From NCBI GenBank assembly GCA_036925085.1, contig JAUPFP010000006.1:8988961-9052960 (forward strand): 64,000 nucleotides of DNA, in the 5' to 3' direction. The notes beneath the pieces were generated by a model that worked only from the letters and a program-made list of their open reading frames with translations, was not told where the DNA came from and ran no database searches. Of the stretch, positions 10,229 to 20,699 are shown in pieces (position 1 is the first letter of the stretch; each line of letters starts with the position of its first letter). The stretch comes from Brachycybe producta. Lineage: Eukaryota > Arthropoda > Diplopoda > Playtdesmida > Andrognathidae. Both the position numbers and the translations under genes were made by a program.

Positions 10229-10406
10229 CAGGGGTGGCCATAGAGCGGCTCTCGCAGGCGAGTGGTGCGCCTCTTATGCAAATAAAAATTGAACTGATTT
10301 TTCAGTTTCTCATTGTTTGTTTTGTTATCAAAGATAAATAAATGGCTCTTTCAAATATTCCTTCCTGAAATGTGGCTTCCAAAGGCAGTGTAGCTGGCCA
10401 CCCCTG
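10229..10406. mobile_element. hAT MITE, 178 bp, exact 8-bp TSD
   Basis: Termini CAGGGGTGGCCA and TGGCCACCCCTG are a canonical hAT inverted repeat. The element is flanked by perfect 8-bp direct repeats GTATATAC (10221-10228 and 10407-10414), the hAT duplication length. The interior is short and non-coding. The intact duplication suggests a fairly young insertion. Confidence 0.95.
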
Positions 10407-10619
10407 GTATATACCTAGATATTTCCCCTTTTTTCTCTAATCCTCTGAATCCTCCACTCCTTTTAGTGATTTTATAGTAACAAGAGCTAACAGAATAGTG
10501 AAAATAAAAATAATCAATCGAAATGGAAGTTTTTATTTGAGTCCCCATCACTACCATTCTAGTCACAACACATGTAATGAATAAAAATCTTTGGAATACA
10601 CAGGCCACTTTTGAGTGAC

Positions 10620-10730
10620 AGAGTTTGACTGCAAAATGTCATCGCAGATGGCCGAGGAGGTGTGATTGCAATGTATTTCTATGAAAAGAAGGCCAAGCCG
10701 ATGATTTCATTTTGCAGTCGAACTCGACCA
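10620..10730. repeat. small palindrome around GACTGCAAAATG
   Basis: GAGTTTGACTGCAAAATG and CATTTTGCAGTCGAACTC form arms separated by about 70 bp. This could be a very short MITE. No duplication recognised. Confidence 0.45.
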
Positions 10731-11018
10731 CACTCGCGAGTCGCAAGCCACAGTGGCACTGACATGACGTTAACGCATAGGGCCTAATCTCCCCCACCCA
10801 CACATAACATGAAAAGATTCCCAAGTTATTATAAGTCTGGTCTTCACATCTCTCTGGCTTTTATTATTTTTATTATTGCCAACAGTAAAACAAATTGCTA
10901 AAAGCAAGTAATAATTGAGGTTCTACTCTCCACATCGTCTATTAGAACAAAAAAAAAAAGAAACTCTTTAATATAAACATTATATAACAGAAAATATAAT
11001 TTAATAGCGTCTCTTGTA

Positions 11019-11800
11019 CAGGGTGTCACTTAAGAAGGGTTCCTGAATGAGTGGCTTTATTTACTGGCGTAGATAGGTTTTTGGCGCCGAAAAAAAATCC
11101 TCCAAAAAGTATTTTTTTTTTCAAAAAAAAAAATGCATAAGTAAACCAAAAAATGCGTTTTTCAGTCACAATCTAGTTAGAGGCTAGAATTCAGAGGTGA
11201 AACTAGTGTCTAACACAGCCTCATCAAAACTCAAACGAAGTTCTTTTTCTGAATGCCTCACTAATTAATATGAAATTATTAATTCTTAATAAGAAAAATT
11301 GGAAATAAAAGTTAAAAAAAAAAAATTAAAAGAAATTAAAGGGCGCCCTTTTAGAGACTGGCGCCGAGAGCAAACTGCTCCCTGTAGCTTCCAGATGGAT
11401 TCTTAAAAGTGGTTGGCCTGTGGCCGACACCGACTTTTTGCAGTTCATTTAACTACACTACGACTACTTTCTAACTGCTCATAGATTACTTGAGTGGTCG
11501 GTTTCGACTATACGCCGACCACTTTGTTTCAGTCCATCTTGGTTCGTCTGTGAACGCCTCTAAGCAACATGAAAAACAATAAAAATGGCAGTTCAAATTT
11601 TATTATTCACTGAACGTGTGTGCTCAAAGTGGCCATTATTGTCTTTGACACAAAACTTAGATGAAATACGCCAGAGATCATTAAAAAAATCATTGGTTTG
11701 AGAACGAGGGGGCTGCTCGAGAACATTTCACAGATCCTTTGATGTTACTATCCAATGGATTAATTATCTCCTGAATATGCCGAACTTATGGGACACCATG
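11019..11800. mobile_element. mariner-like remnant flanked by TA
   Basis: The left end CAGGGTGTCACTTAAG and right end CTTATGGGACACCATG are imperfect inverted repeats flanked by TA (11017-11018, 11801-11802). No transposase reading frame is recognisable. Within it, GGCGTAGATAGG...GGCGCC (about 11074-11098) and GGGCGCCC...TGGCGCCGAG (about 11341-11372) look like the ends of a second, nested element, and a decayed family G arm (CTAGTTAGAGGCTAGAATTC) lies near 11171. The boundaries of these inner pieces are uncertain. Confidence 0.55.
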
Positions 11801-11802
11801 TA

Positions 11803-12600
11803 TATTAGCTTTTCGCAGAATTCTTTTTTTTTTTTTAAAGAACCCGTTTTTGTACAAGGGCTTAAATAGAATAGGACATTGACTTTTGTCAGGCTATAAA
11901 AGGACACTACCTAAAAAAAAGTTCCTGTCATATGTTCCACAGTTCCAGAGATTCAAATAGACATATTATTCCTTTTCTAAAGGGATACATGTATGTATCT
12001 CATAGAGAGGAATGTGTATCTCATAGAAAAAAATATATATATTGAGAGTGGCTCATGTAAAACACGTCCTGTTTAAAACTGTTTGAAATTTTTTTTTGGA
12101 TAATTTTAAGAAAATATCGTAGTTTATTCAAAGTACGAAATCTGAAGGTTATTGTTCAAAAAATTAACAAAGTTAATGATTTTTGAAATATATGTTGTTC
12201 TGAGGATCTTCTCAAATAGAAATTCTCATATGGTGAAAATAATCATTGTATATTATTATTGTACCTGCCAGCGCTCAGGAACGATTGTGAAAGTCAGGAA
12301 AAAATAAGAAAATATCAAAGAAGTGAAGAAGTTCAGTGAAAATTTTTTTATTGACAAAATTTTTTTGGTCAAAAAATTCAGGATTTTTTTTTTTTAAAAA
12401 ATTGCAAATGCAATTTTTAAATGTAACATCAACTGCATTAATTTTTAAAACTTTTTTTAAAAAAAATGTCAAGCTTAATAGCAATTTTGTTTCAACTATT
12501 TGTGGCTCGCTTCGCTAGCTAAGTTGACGGCTTTTTTTTCTTTTTAACAATGTATTCGCAAACTCATATATTGCAACTGGTAGCACTGACTTTTCATACT
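11803..12600. other. AT-rich stretch, no supported gene
   Basis: Contains an A/T-rich imperfect palindrome near 12330-12400 (runs of T on both sides of TTGACAAAA and GGTCAAAAA). No domain-like translation. Confidence 0.4.
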
Positions 12601-12602
12601 GA

Positions 12603-12712
12603 ATTGAATTCGACATATTGTTTGTTTGTCCTTCACAGGGCTCTCTGTAGAACACATTTATTATTAATTAATTGAGCATTTAAATTATCAGGTGTGTACT
12701 ACGTATTAGAGA
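12603..12712 (+). repeat. family B MITE fragment
   Basis: Family B right half: GAATTCGACATATTGTTTGT, CCTTCACAGGGCTC and ATCAGGTGTGTACTACGTAT. The left half is missing. Full copies lie at 13272-13580 and 24586-24893. Confidence 0.75.
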
Positions 12713-12827
12713 GTTTACACATTACTAATTTGAAAGTTTAACTAAGCAAACGTTTTTAGTATTTTTTTACAAGTTATGGTAAAGCCAAAATATATATACA
12801 ATTATAAATGTATACTGTATATTATAA

Positions 12828-13190
12828 CTAGTGGGGTAACCCGTCATAAATGACGGTAGCAAAATTCACAGGCAATTGTGCGCATGCGCGTCGTTTGTTC
12901 CTTTTTTACTGCTTTCATTTCAATTTCAGCCACTCTCCCACTTTTTTCCAACCCTCCACGTTTCTCTCTCTCCCCCCCTTCTACACTTTCCAACCGTTTC
13001 CCCTCTCCAATTTAATATCATGGGGTTCTTGGATGAGAAGGGTGCAACATATAGTTGACCTTGAGAAAAAAAAAAGCTGTTCATTTCTTCATTTATTTAA
13101 ATTTATATAAATTCCGACGTGCTTCAAGGTTTTTGTACAGCGTTACTCCACACACACACACACAGACCTGGGATATTATATATATAAAAT
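12828..13190 (-). mobile_element. non-autonomous Helitron-like element H1
   Basis: On the minus strand the element ends with a stem-loop (CCGTCATTTATGACGG) followed by GTTACCCCA and CTAG, the standard Helitron 3' architecture (hairpin about 10 nt before CTRR). Its 5' region carries a (GT)n tract next to CCCAGGTCTGTG. It lacks terminal inverted repeats and target duplication, as Helitrons do. Other landmarks shared by family members are GCGCATGCGC, ATGATATTAAATTGG and TCAAGGTCAACTATATGTTG. No Rep/helicase is present. Confidence 0.75.
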
Positions 13191-13271
13191 ATTACCCGCG
13201 TATATTAATTGAAGTTTGGTCAGGGAAATGCACACTCATGAATGATAATGAAAAGTCAAGAAAATGGACTT

Positions 13272-13580
13272 ATACCTAGTACACACCTGATAATTTAAAT
13301 GCATTTAAATAATAAACGTGTTCTACAGAGCCCTGTGAAAGACAAATAAACAATATGTCAAATTCAATTTATTCAGTTAATAATCTGAAAATACTGAGTT
13401 AATACTTAAATATAAATAATATCTAAACTATTTACAACATATTGATTTAGTAATTCAATTTAAAATATTAATAATTAAAGTCAATTTTTATTTGGTGTTT
13501 ATGTCCTTAACTGGATTCCGTATAATTCACCCTAAACACATTTAATATGAATTCATTTAACTCATGTGTGTACAAGGTAT
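13272..13580 (-). mobile_element. family B MITE, full copy
   Basis: Imperfect inverted termini TACCTAGTACACACCTG and CATGTGTGTACAAGGTA, with TA on each side. It is about 309 bp, AT-rich and non-coding. Inside is ACAGAGCCCTGTGAAAGACA, which resembles the CGGAGCCCTGT termini of the foldback elements. The size matches the 24.6-kb copy, so both ends are judged complete. Confidence 0.8.
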
Positions 13581-13701
13581 AAGACTGTCAAACTCAGTTA
13601 TACATGTATAGCGTCATCATTCGAGAGACCCGAGTGTTTTGCAACGTTGTATCCCGAGGTTAACTATTTTCAGTTATTTAAATACAGATTAATTATTAGT
13701 A

Positions 13702-13861
<160 letters not shown>

Positions 13862-13992
13862 CAATTTTATTTTATACACGTCCGGTCCCCCCCCCCCGAA
13901 AAAAATTTCATTTTGGCGCAGTTCTTCTCAAAAAAATGCTCTTGCATTCAAAATTGTATGTATGAACCTATGAGTTCGGTAACTTACTTACA

Positions 13993-14097
13993 TTCACGAC
14001 TCAAACTTTAAATATTTTTTTTTCTCTTGCTGTTTTCAACGAAAACATTTACTGTTATCGTTGAAAACAGCAAAATATTTAAAGTTTGTGTCGTGAA
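13993..14097. repeat. 105-bp hairpin-forming inverted repeat
   Basis: TTCACGAC-CAAACTTTAAATATTTT pairs with its complement before 14097, and GCTGTTTTCAACGA pairs with TCGTTGAAAACAGC around a 15-nt loop. A MITE or a small RNA precursor are both possible, and sequence alone does not decide. Confidence 0.7.
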
Positions 14098-15079
14098 ATA
14101 GAAATTTTGTCGTTATTATTCGAGGTCGCTATAACCGGAGTTTGACTTGTTGTATTTGGTTTGGACCGTTTGGGTCTGATGCTAGTTTTCTAAAAAAAAA
14201 TCAATAAATTTTATATTTGTTGACCAATATATACAATATTATACATGTATATACTTCAATTCTTGTATACAATATATATTTTTTGTATGTTGTTAGCTCA
14301 ATCATCTAATAATATTTCAAAAAATGTGTAATGGAAGAGAGAGCTAGCTTTTTCTAAATCTCCTGAGATATTCATTCTTTAAACAGAACGCGTTTTATCT
14401 GCGCCATTCAATATTATGAAGAATGGTACTCTTGAATTAGCTTTTTTTTTAAGTGTGTTTGTTTGGGAAATGGGTGGATTCTGAAGAGTGCAAACTCTGA
14501 CATGAGTTCCTCCTCCGCCATGAAATATTTGTCAACAACTTTAAAAGATAACCATTCAAAAAAAAAAAAAAAAAGAGAGAGAAAAAACATTGAAGAAAGA
14601 CAAATTCTTGTAGGATATAAAAAAATCTCATTTCCTGTGAAATGAATTCCATCCAAATATAAAAGGGGTTCATAAATTTCAGTTTATTTCAGGAAACAAA
14701 TTTCAAAATTTACATCTTTTGATGCTATTTTAATTGTTGTTATTTTCTTTTGTGTGTATTTTCAAGAAGAAGAAGAACAAAAAAAAATGATTTAAAAAAT
14801 AAGAGACCACACACACAAATTCACAGAAACATTTCATAATGACAACTGTGAAATCCATACAATTTATTCTGAAGAAAGTATAACAAAAAAATCACTATTT
14901 TGAAAAAAAAAAAAATGGCCACAGACGATCAATCCAGGCTAGACAATTCTGACTTCCAGGTTTTTAAAACCTGGATTGTCTTTTATCTGTCATTATCACC
15001 ACAGTCATTCCAGTCCATTTTTTTTGGTAGCATTGGGGTAGCACAAGGGTGAGTTAAGTTTCAAATTGTTTGGAAAAAT
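14098..15079. other. no supported gene
   Basis: AT-rich with poly(A)/(T) tracts. A short inverted pair CAATCCAGG/CCTGGATTG lies at about 14930-14980. Confidence 0.4.
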
Positions 15080-15414
15080 TACACATGGTAATTGTCCTAA
15101 ACCACATTCCAGTGATATTCATATTAAAGCACTATACATGGGCAGGGCTGACCACTCTAGGAAAATTAGGGAGATTTTTGCTAGGACAGATTCATATTAT
15201 TGGTCTTTTTTCCCCAAAGTTATAAGACAATGGAACTCTTCCTGAAGAAGTGGGGAATGGGGATAATTTTGTTTTGTGGGATTGACAATTGTATATTCAT
15301 TTTGTTTTTTATATATGTGCTTGACAATGCTTAATGCTGCATGTGGACTTTTATGTCCCTCTACCATAGGCCTATTAGGCTGCTAGCAAGAGTAATAATT
15401 GTAATTGTAATAAA
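15080..15414 (+). mobile_element. CR1/L2-like LINE 3' end (family E)
   Basis: One frame reads SRKIREIFARTDSYYWSFFP followed by KVIRQWNSLPEEV, the C-terminal tail of a LINE ORF2 that is conserved in the window's other LINE (ARTDAYFWSFIP...VRLWNSLP). A 3' UTR follows with ATGCTGCATGTGGACTTTTA and a TTGTAATTGTAAT tail. The 5' part is absent, as expected from aborted target-primed reverse transcription. Homologous 3' ends lie at 30.8, 33.5 and 40.0 kb. Confidence 0.8.
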
Positions 15415-15430
15415 AGAACCACGCGCAATA

Positions 15431-15636
15431 ACAGGCATTTAGAAATCGGGACAAACACAAGTTGGCTCCGCCCTTTTTATGACGACCGGTAACTTCTAAT
15501 TGGTTTGTTGTGTGGTTCGGCGTTGAAAAGGGCGGAGCATGTGACGTCAGACTACATAACCAACCAATTAGAAGTTGCCATTCGTCATAAAAAGGGCGGA
15601 GCCAACTTCTGTTCGTCCCGATTTCTAAATGCCTGT
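15431..15636. mobile_element. family D MITE copy 1, 9-bp TSD
   Basis: Terminal inverted repeats begin ACAGGCATTTAGAAATCGGG and run deep into the element (GGCTCCGCCCTTTTTATGAC; CAACTTCTAATTGG). The 9-bp flanks CGCGCAATA and CGTGCAATA (15422-15430, 15637-15645) differ at one base. Nine-base duplications with long inverted repeats fit MULE/MuDR-type transposition. The centre contains GTGACGTCAGAC. Confidence 0.9.
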
Positions 15637-15920
15637 CGTGCAATATGAGTCGGTGAGATAGAATTATATTGAAGGGTGAAGAATTCGTAAAAGAAAAGAA
15701 GAAAAAAACGTGTGCATAAGTTAGAATTTACAACGAAGGTCTATGGCATTTTAATGTTCTTTTAGCCTAGTTTATTGATGCAAACTCATTCGAAAGCCCC
15801 ACTTCATCAGGGTCATGAATTGATTTTCTTCATAACAAAAGTGCAATCCTCTATCAAAAATAACCATAACTAGGGGCAATTTCAGGACAACACCTTGAAA
15901 ATGCCAACTTTTGATATTTC
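15637..15920. other. no supported gene
   Basis: Short AT-rich spacer between a D element and an inverted-repeat segment. Confidence 0.3.
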
Positions 15921-15942
15921 TATAAAAGTATTCTTTCTTTTT

Positions 15943-16269
15943 TTAATTTTTTAGTAACAAGACATTCCAATGAGTTTCTTTGATGTGTGACGATGTTTCT
16001 TTAAAAAACCTGCATTCTCTGAGCATTGACGACCTGTTGACCATTTTTGAACAATCATTATGCTCTTTTCTATAACTCGTCTCTTCCCTCGATCGTGCGG
16101 TGACCGCACGGAGAAGATTCGAGCTATAGAAGTCGGATGGTGACAGATTGTAGTCATCCTTCTGTGTAGGGGTGTAATCTATCAGAAGGATGGTGACCAT
16201 CCACTTCTGGTCATCATTGTTGTTCATTTTCCTCTTGGTTGGAAGATCTGCTGCTCCATAGGGATCCAT
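15943..16269 (-). pseudogene. short ORF downstream of family P LTR-like region
   Basis: It encodes 108 residues starting MDPYGAADLPTKRKMNNNDD with a hydrophilic N-terminus. Its last 25 or so residues come from the 57-bp inverted repeat, so the natural frame ends earlier. The matching region in P copies 1 and 2 has the same ATGGATCC start but is broken. The position just after the LTR-like region would fit the beginning of a gag gene. No zinc knuckle or capsid motif is visible, so the function is unassigned. Confidence 0.3.
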
Positions 16270-16697
16270 ATGCTTTCTTGCCCTATGGTGTCTCCAGCTT
16301 GTCTAGATAAGGGTTAGTTTCGATACAGTAGACGCAGTTTCAACGCAGTTTCATATTGTAAACACTTTATTCATACTTGCATAGAAACATCAACGTTACA
16401 AGAATGAATGTTTGATATTAAAGGTGCATCCACGGGCCCATGATGTGATATGGATATAAGAATCGGTGTAGTACAAAAGTTGAGCGAAAGAGTGGATGAA
16501 GAACAAAGAGGAGCATGGTCTTTTTATACATTAGACCTGTGTACAAGTACGAGGTGTAACCAGGTCCAAGTGACCATGGTCCCAAGAGTATCAATCCGCC
16601 ACTTGAAATTTAAATATAGAACAAGGTGAGAGACAAGTATGAGTTGTTTACCCCCAGGCTATGGTTTTGGCGAGATCATAAGTTACTGGGTGTTACA
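15990..16697 (-). mobile_element. LTR-like element family P, copy 3
   Basis: On the minus strand it starts TGTAACACCC and contains TATAAAAAGACC (about 16530), a GAATAAAGTG poly(A)-type signal (about 16370) and CTAGACA near 16300, consistent with an LTR of about 398 bp, TG...CA. About 300 bp of internal sequence with a start codon follows. All three P copies stop near the same word (AATGCTCA), which suggests a defined non-autonomous unit rather than random truncation. Confidence 0.65.
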
Positions 16698-17093
16698 ATT
16701 GCTTCTTACTGATTTCATATAAATAAAGTTGTCTCTCTTTGTGTTTCATTCAGTTTCTTTGTTGATGTTATCTTGACAATAGTTGTAATGCTAGCTATTT
16801 TTACAAAATTATGTACTTTTATTCAACAATTTTTCTAATATCTGGTGAATCTTTAAAATTTTATTATTATGTTGTTTAGAAGTGCCTATTTCAAAAGATT
16901 TTATTATTTTACTATAATTTTCAGGCTCTCAAGATGACTTATTAGAGTCAAAACGTTAGCCATTTTTACTAAAAATTATTTTATCTAAATTCATATGGCG
17001 TATTTTACTATTCCAGAGTGAAAAATTTTCTTTTTTTAACTCATTGGAATGTCTTGTTACTAAAAAATTAAAAAAGAAAGAATACTTTTATAT

Positions 17094-18425
17094 TATTACT
17101 TCAATTAGTCAAGAATTTAATTCATATCATTTCAATCTTTGATAATTTTCTCTTTTAAGAGTTTGCAGTGAAATATTGGTATAAAATTAAATTTGTTGAG
17201 GGGAGGTTGACATGGGGGCTCTGCGTTCTAAAGACCCCTCCCAAAAACATATCAACCCACTCATATGCTTGATCCCTTATACTGCAATGCTACCAACATT
17301 TATAAGAAATTAAGAAAATTGTTGCAAATTAATAAAAATCAATTTTTTAAACCTTAGAATTTAAAAAAAAACAATTCAATAATTTTATTAATGTTCTACT
17401 AATGTATTTCATTTTTTTTTGTACAACTACATTTTTATATTTTGTTTTAAAAAAACTATCTTTAAAGTTACAAATATGTATAGCCTCTATTGTTCTTGAG
17501 ATATATAACTTCAAATAATAGACATTGTCACTCTACTTTGATAATAGACTCATTGGGGGAGGGGGGACGTTCTTTCTGAGAACATACTGTATGAATGACT
17601 GTAATGAAAGACTTAAAAGTAGTGAAAATGACGACGAAATTTAGAAGAAGAAGAGCACTGGAAAATGGCTTTTGTTGGACACAAGAAGAGAGAAAAATTC
17701 CTTGCAAAACGCATATCTTTACTCAGATAATATATATGAAAACTTAAAATTGCATCTGCCTGACAACCTTTTTATTGTATTCAAAAGAACATTCCATACA
17801 ATTTTAGTACTCAATAGGGGTTAGTGTTTCAAGAAGACAAACCAACAACTTACAACATTGCCAACAACTTTTCTCGTTAATTTAATTTGCACATTCAAAC
17901 TTCTACACGAATAAAAGGAACGTTTTTTTTTATGAACTTGCCTAGATAAATTTTATAAGCTACAACTCTAACAAAGGTCTAAAAAGAGAGGTTTTAAAAC
18001 TAATAATAAAAGCCAGTCGTGATCATTAATAATTATAATATTTGCATAAAAGGAATCGGCGAGGGAAAATGCAACCATAGGTCAAGATCAGAAATGAGCC
18101 ACATCGCCGCATTTCCATGTTGCCGCTTAACCATTTTTTTTGTACTTGCTTAATTTTAATCAATTAATTAAAACATATTTAAAATTAACTAAGTTATTGA
18201 TGCTCCCGGGTTTACGCCCTGAGGGAGTAAACTTTTTACCCGTTCTCAACCTATTGCGACCGTGACCAGTTTTGACCAAAGTGCACCCACTTGTGACCAT
18301 AGTTGGCCGATTGAGGGCCCGGGTTGAGGACACACTATGCCGGGTCCTAACCGACCAGGATCGGTCAGCACTTTTCGACGGCAAAAAATCTAAAGTTACG
18401 ATTTACAGTATTATTAGAAAAGTAC
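17094..18425. other. AT-rich stretch without supported gene
   Basis: No inverted repeats, duplications or domain-like frames recognised. Contains short poly(T) runs and GGGGGAGGGGGG near 17557. Confidence 0.4.
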
Positions 18426-19063
18426 TGTAACACCTAGAGAGTCATATTCCTCCCGGAACACTAGCCTTGGGGGTCTGTGACTCGTCTCTGTCCCTCCCCC
18501 TCTCTCTCTATTTACACCTACGTGGCGTTGTGATACCTTTAGGACCATGGTCACTTGGACCTGGTTATACCTCGTAGGTGTACACAGGTCTAAGGTATAA
18601 AAGGACCATGTTCCTCTTTGTTCCTTGTCCACTCTTTCGCTCAACTTTTGTACTATGTTGATTATTTCCGTATCACATCATGGGCACGTGGACGCACCAT
18701 TATAATTACGAATATTCATTCTTGTATCTCTTGATGTTTCTGGACAAGGATGAATAAAAAGTATTTATAATGAGAAACTGCATTGTCTTTATGTTTGGAA
18801 ACTAACCCTTCTCTGAACAGGCTGGAAACACCATAGGGCAGGAAGACATACGGATCCCTTACGGAGCGCGTCTTCAGATGGAAGAAGAAAGAAGAAACAC
18901 TGGCGATCAGAACTCCTACTCAGGAGGACGACTACAATCCATCATCATCCGCCTATTTTGGTAACTCCAATCTTCCTCGTATGGCTACCACACCATCGAG
19001 GGAAGAGACAAGCTACTGATTCAAAGGTCAAAATCCCCCCCCCCCCCCCCCGTATGCTCACAG
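18426..19063 (+). mobile_element. LTR-like element family P, copy 2
   Basis: Starts TGTAACACCTAGAGAG. TATAAAAGGACC lies near 18596, TGAATAAAAAG near 18751, and the LTR-like part ends near 18819 (CTGAACA). The internal part with GGATCCCTTACGGAGC and CATCGAGGGAAGAGACAAGC follows, disabled by indels, then a 17-bp C run (19035-19051) and ATGCTCACA. No target duplication recognised. Confidence 0.65.
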
Positions 19064-19335
19064 AAACTAAATGGGTATCGCTTAGAGTAATCATTTAGAA
19101 CTTTTCATGTAGACATTTTTCAAAATAAACTTTTTTTTATAATTAAAATTTAAAAAAATAACGTCTCCTTAAAAAGTTGGGTCACTTTTAAAACTGACAT
19201 AAAAAGTTTATTTTAATAGATAATATGAAAATACACCCCTTCTAGTTTCTAAAACACGCATTCAAGTTTCTCTTCATTTTACACCTGAAAGATAGAAATA
19301 ATCAGTGTTTGAAAGGCGTTTTACGCTTTAAAACT
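19064..19335. repeat. family A, copy 3
   Basis: A decayed left arm (ATTTAGAACTTTTCATG, AAAATAAACTTTTTTTT) and a well-kept right arm (AAAATACACCCCTTCTAGTT, TCAAGTTTCTCTTCATTTTA, GAAAGATAGAAATAATCAG). Confidence 0.6.
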
Positions 19336-19420
19336 AACCACCTTAAATTATGCTTATAATGTAAAATGGTTGCAAAGGCAGCGAAATGAAATAACCGGAA
19401 ATCACAGCCCAATTTTTTCA

Positions 19421-19617
19421 ACAGGCATTTAGAAATCGGGACGAACACAAGTTAGCTCCGCTCTTTTTTATGACGACCGGCAACATCCAATTGGTTTGTT
19501 GTGTGGTTCGACGTTGAAAAGGGCAGAGCATGTGACGAAACCAACCAATTAGAAGTTGCCGTTCGACATAAAAAGGGCGGAGCCAACTTGTGTTCGTCCC
19601 GATTTCTAAATGCCTGT
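19421..19617. mobile_element. family D MITE copy 2, perfect 9-bp TSD
   Basis: ACAGGCATTTAGAAATCGGG to AAATGCCTGT, flanked by identical ATTTTTTCA (19412-19420, 19618-19626). The central part is shorter than in other copies: the CRE-like segment after GTGACG is partly deleted. Confidence 0.92.
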
Positions 19618-19894
19618 ATTTTTTCATGCTTAGACCCTTCCCCACTTTCAAAATCATTTTCATTTTAAGGTCAATGTTAATTATAAGAATGATAAGTGCA
19701 AAAAAAATAACATGTAATCAGCTTTAGAAATTATTAATAAAGTCATTAAAAATATGAAACATGCCACCACTTCCGACAGCGTCGACGACGACAACAACTT
19801 AAGAGCAAGAAAAAAGTCTCGGCAATGATGGGGATCTTTTTCTATGGCAGCCATGCATAAAATTTGAGATGGTTCTTATATTACTTGGCAACGT

Positions 19895-20009
19895 AGAATA
19901 CCAGTCATTTTGCAAATGCACTAGTCACGTTGCAAAAAAAAAAAACATCAATTTGCTTGTAAAATCTGCACAATCCTAAAACAACAAGCCAATAAAGAAA
20001 AACACGATT
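19895..20009. repeat. degenerate repeat with CATTTTGCAAATGCACTAGT
   Basis: Shares CATTTTGCAAAT.CACTAGT, TAAAATCTGCA and AACAAGCCAAT with 30195-30340. A shorter palindromic relative lies at about 31245-31300. Nature unknown. Confidence 0.45.
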
Positions 20010-20270
20010 GTGTTTTAGAAACTAGAAGGGCAGTTCAATTATAATAAAGGTATTTTCATACTGATATCTTTCAAAATAAGCTTTTTATGCGAGTTTGTAA
20101 ATAATCCAACTGTAAAGCAGACAATATTTTTTGTTTTAATTTTTGTCTATAAAATGTTTATTTTGAAAGATATCAACACGAAAATACCTTTAAGTAATTG
20201 AACTACCCTTCTAGTTTCTAAAACACAATCAAGTTTCTCTTCATTTTGGTGCAGCTTATAAACCATATTA
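20010..20270. repeat. family A, copy 4 (well preserved)
   Basis: GTTTTAGAAACTAGAAGGGC, GGTATTTTCATACTGATATC, TTTCAAAATAAGCTTTTTAT and the complementary right arm ending CCTTCTAGTTTCTAAAACAC. Arms are about 100 bp each with a short AT-rich centre. One of the least diverged copies. Confidence 0.8.
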
Positions 20271-20699
20271 AAGGCAATTATCTCGATTGGTTTGTTCTTT
20301 TTTAGACATTTTAAACTGACTAAAAAAACTAGTCAATGCGCGGATTTTTTTACTATCGAATTGGTAGTTGGTTTTTTTTTTGCACGTTACTATGTTACTT
20401 TACAAAAATGACTAATTTTCCACAGTGTCAGTAACATAATTATACCATTTATCCCCTCCCCCCAGCCATACACACAGACACTACATTTTTTCCGTCTTAG
20501 TTTTTATGTCTAAAAGCTAAGATAATAATAATAATAATAATCGTCTTATCGCACTCCAAATAAGTAGAGGCACATATATATTTATATATAACTAATTAAA
20601 ATAATTAAAAAATATTTTTAAGACTAACTAGAACATTTAACTGATTACGAGAGGAGCAACAAAAAAACTAGAAGAGCAAAAAAACAAAATATATAATAC

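Larger units (their letters stand above)
15921..17093. mobile_element. segment bounded by 57-bp inverted repeats
   Basis: TATAAAAGTATTCTTTCTTT through AGTAACAAGACATTCCAATG (about 15921-15976) is repeated in reverse at about 17038-17093, with a one-base length difference in a T run. Outside the repeats the dinucleotide TA is present on both sides. The segment holds family P copy 3 plus about 340 bp of other AT-rich sequence. It may be a transposon with its own cargo, or two opposed copies of an older repeat. Confidence 0.6.
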
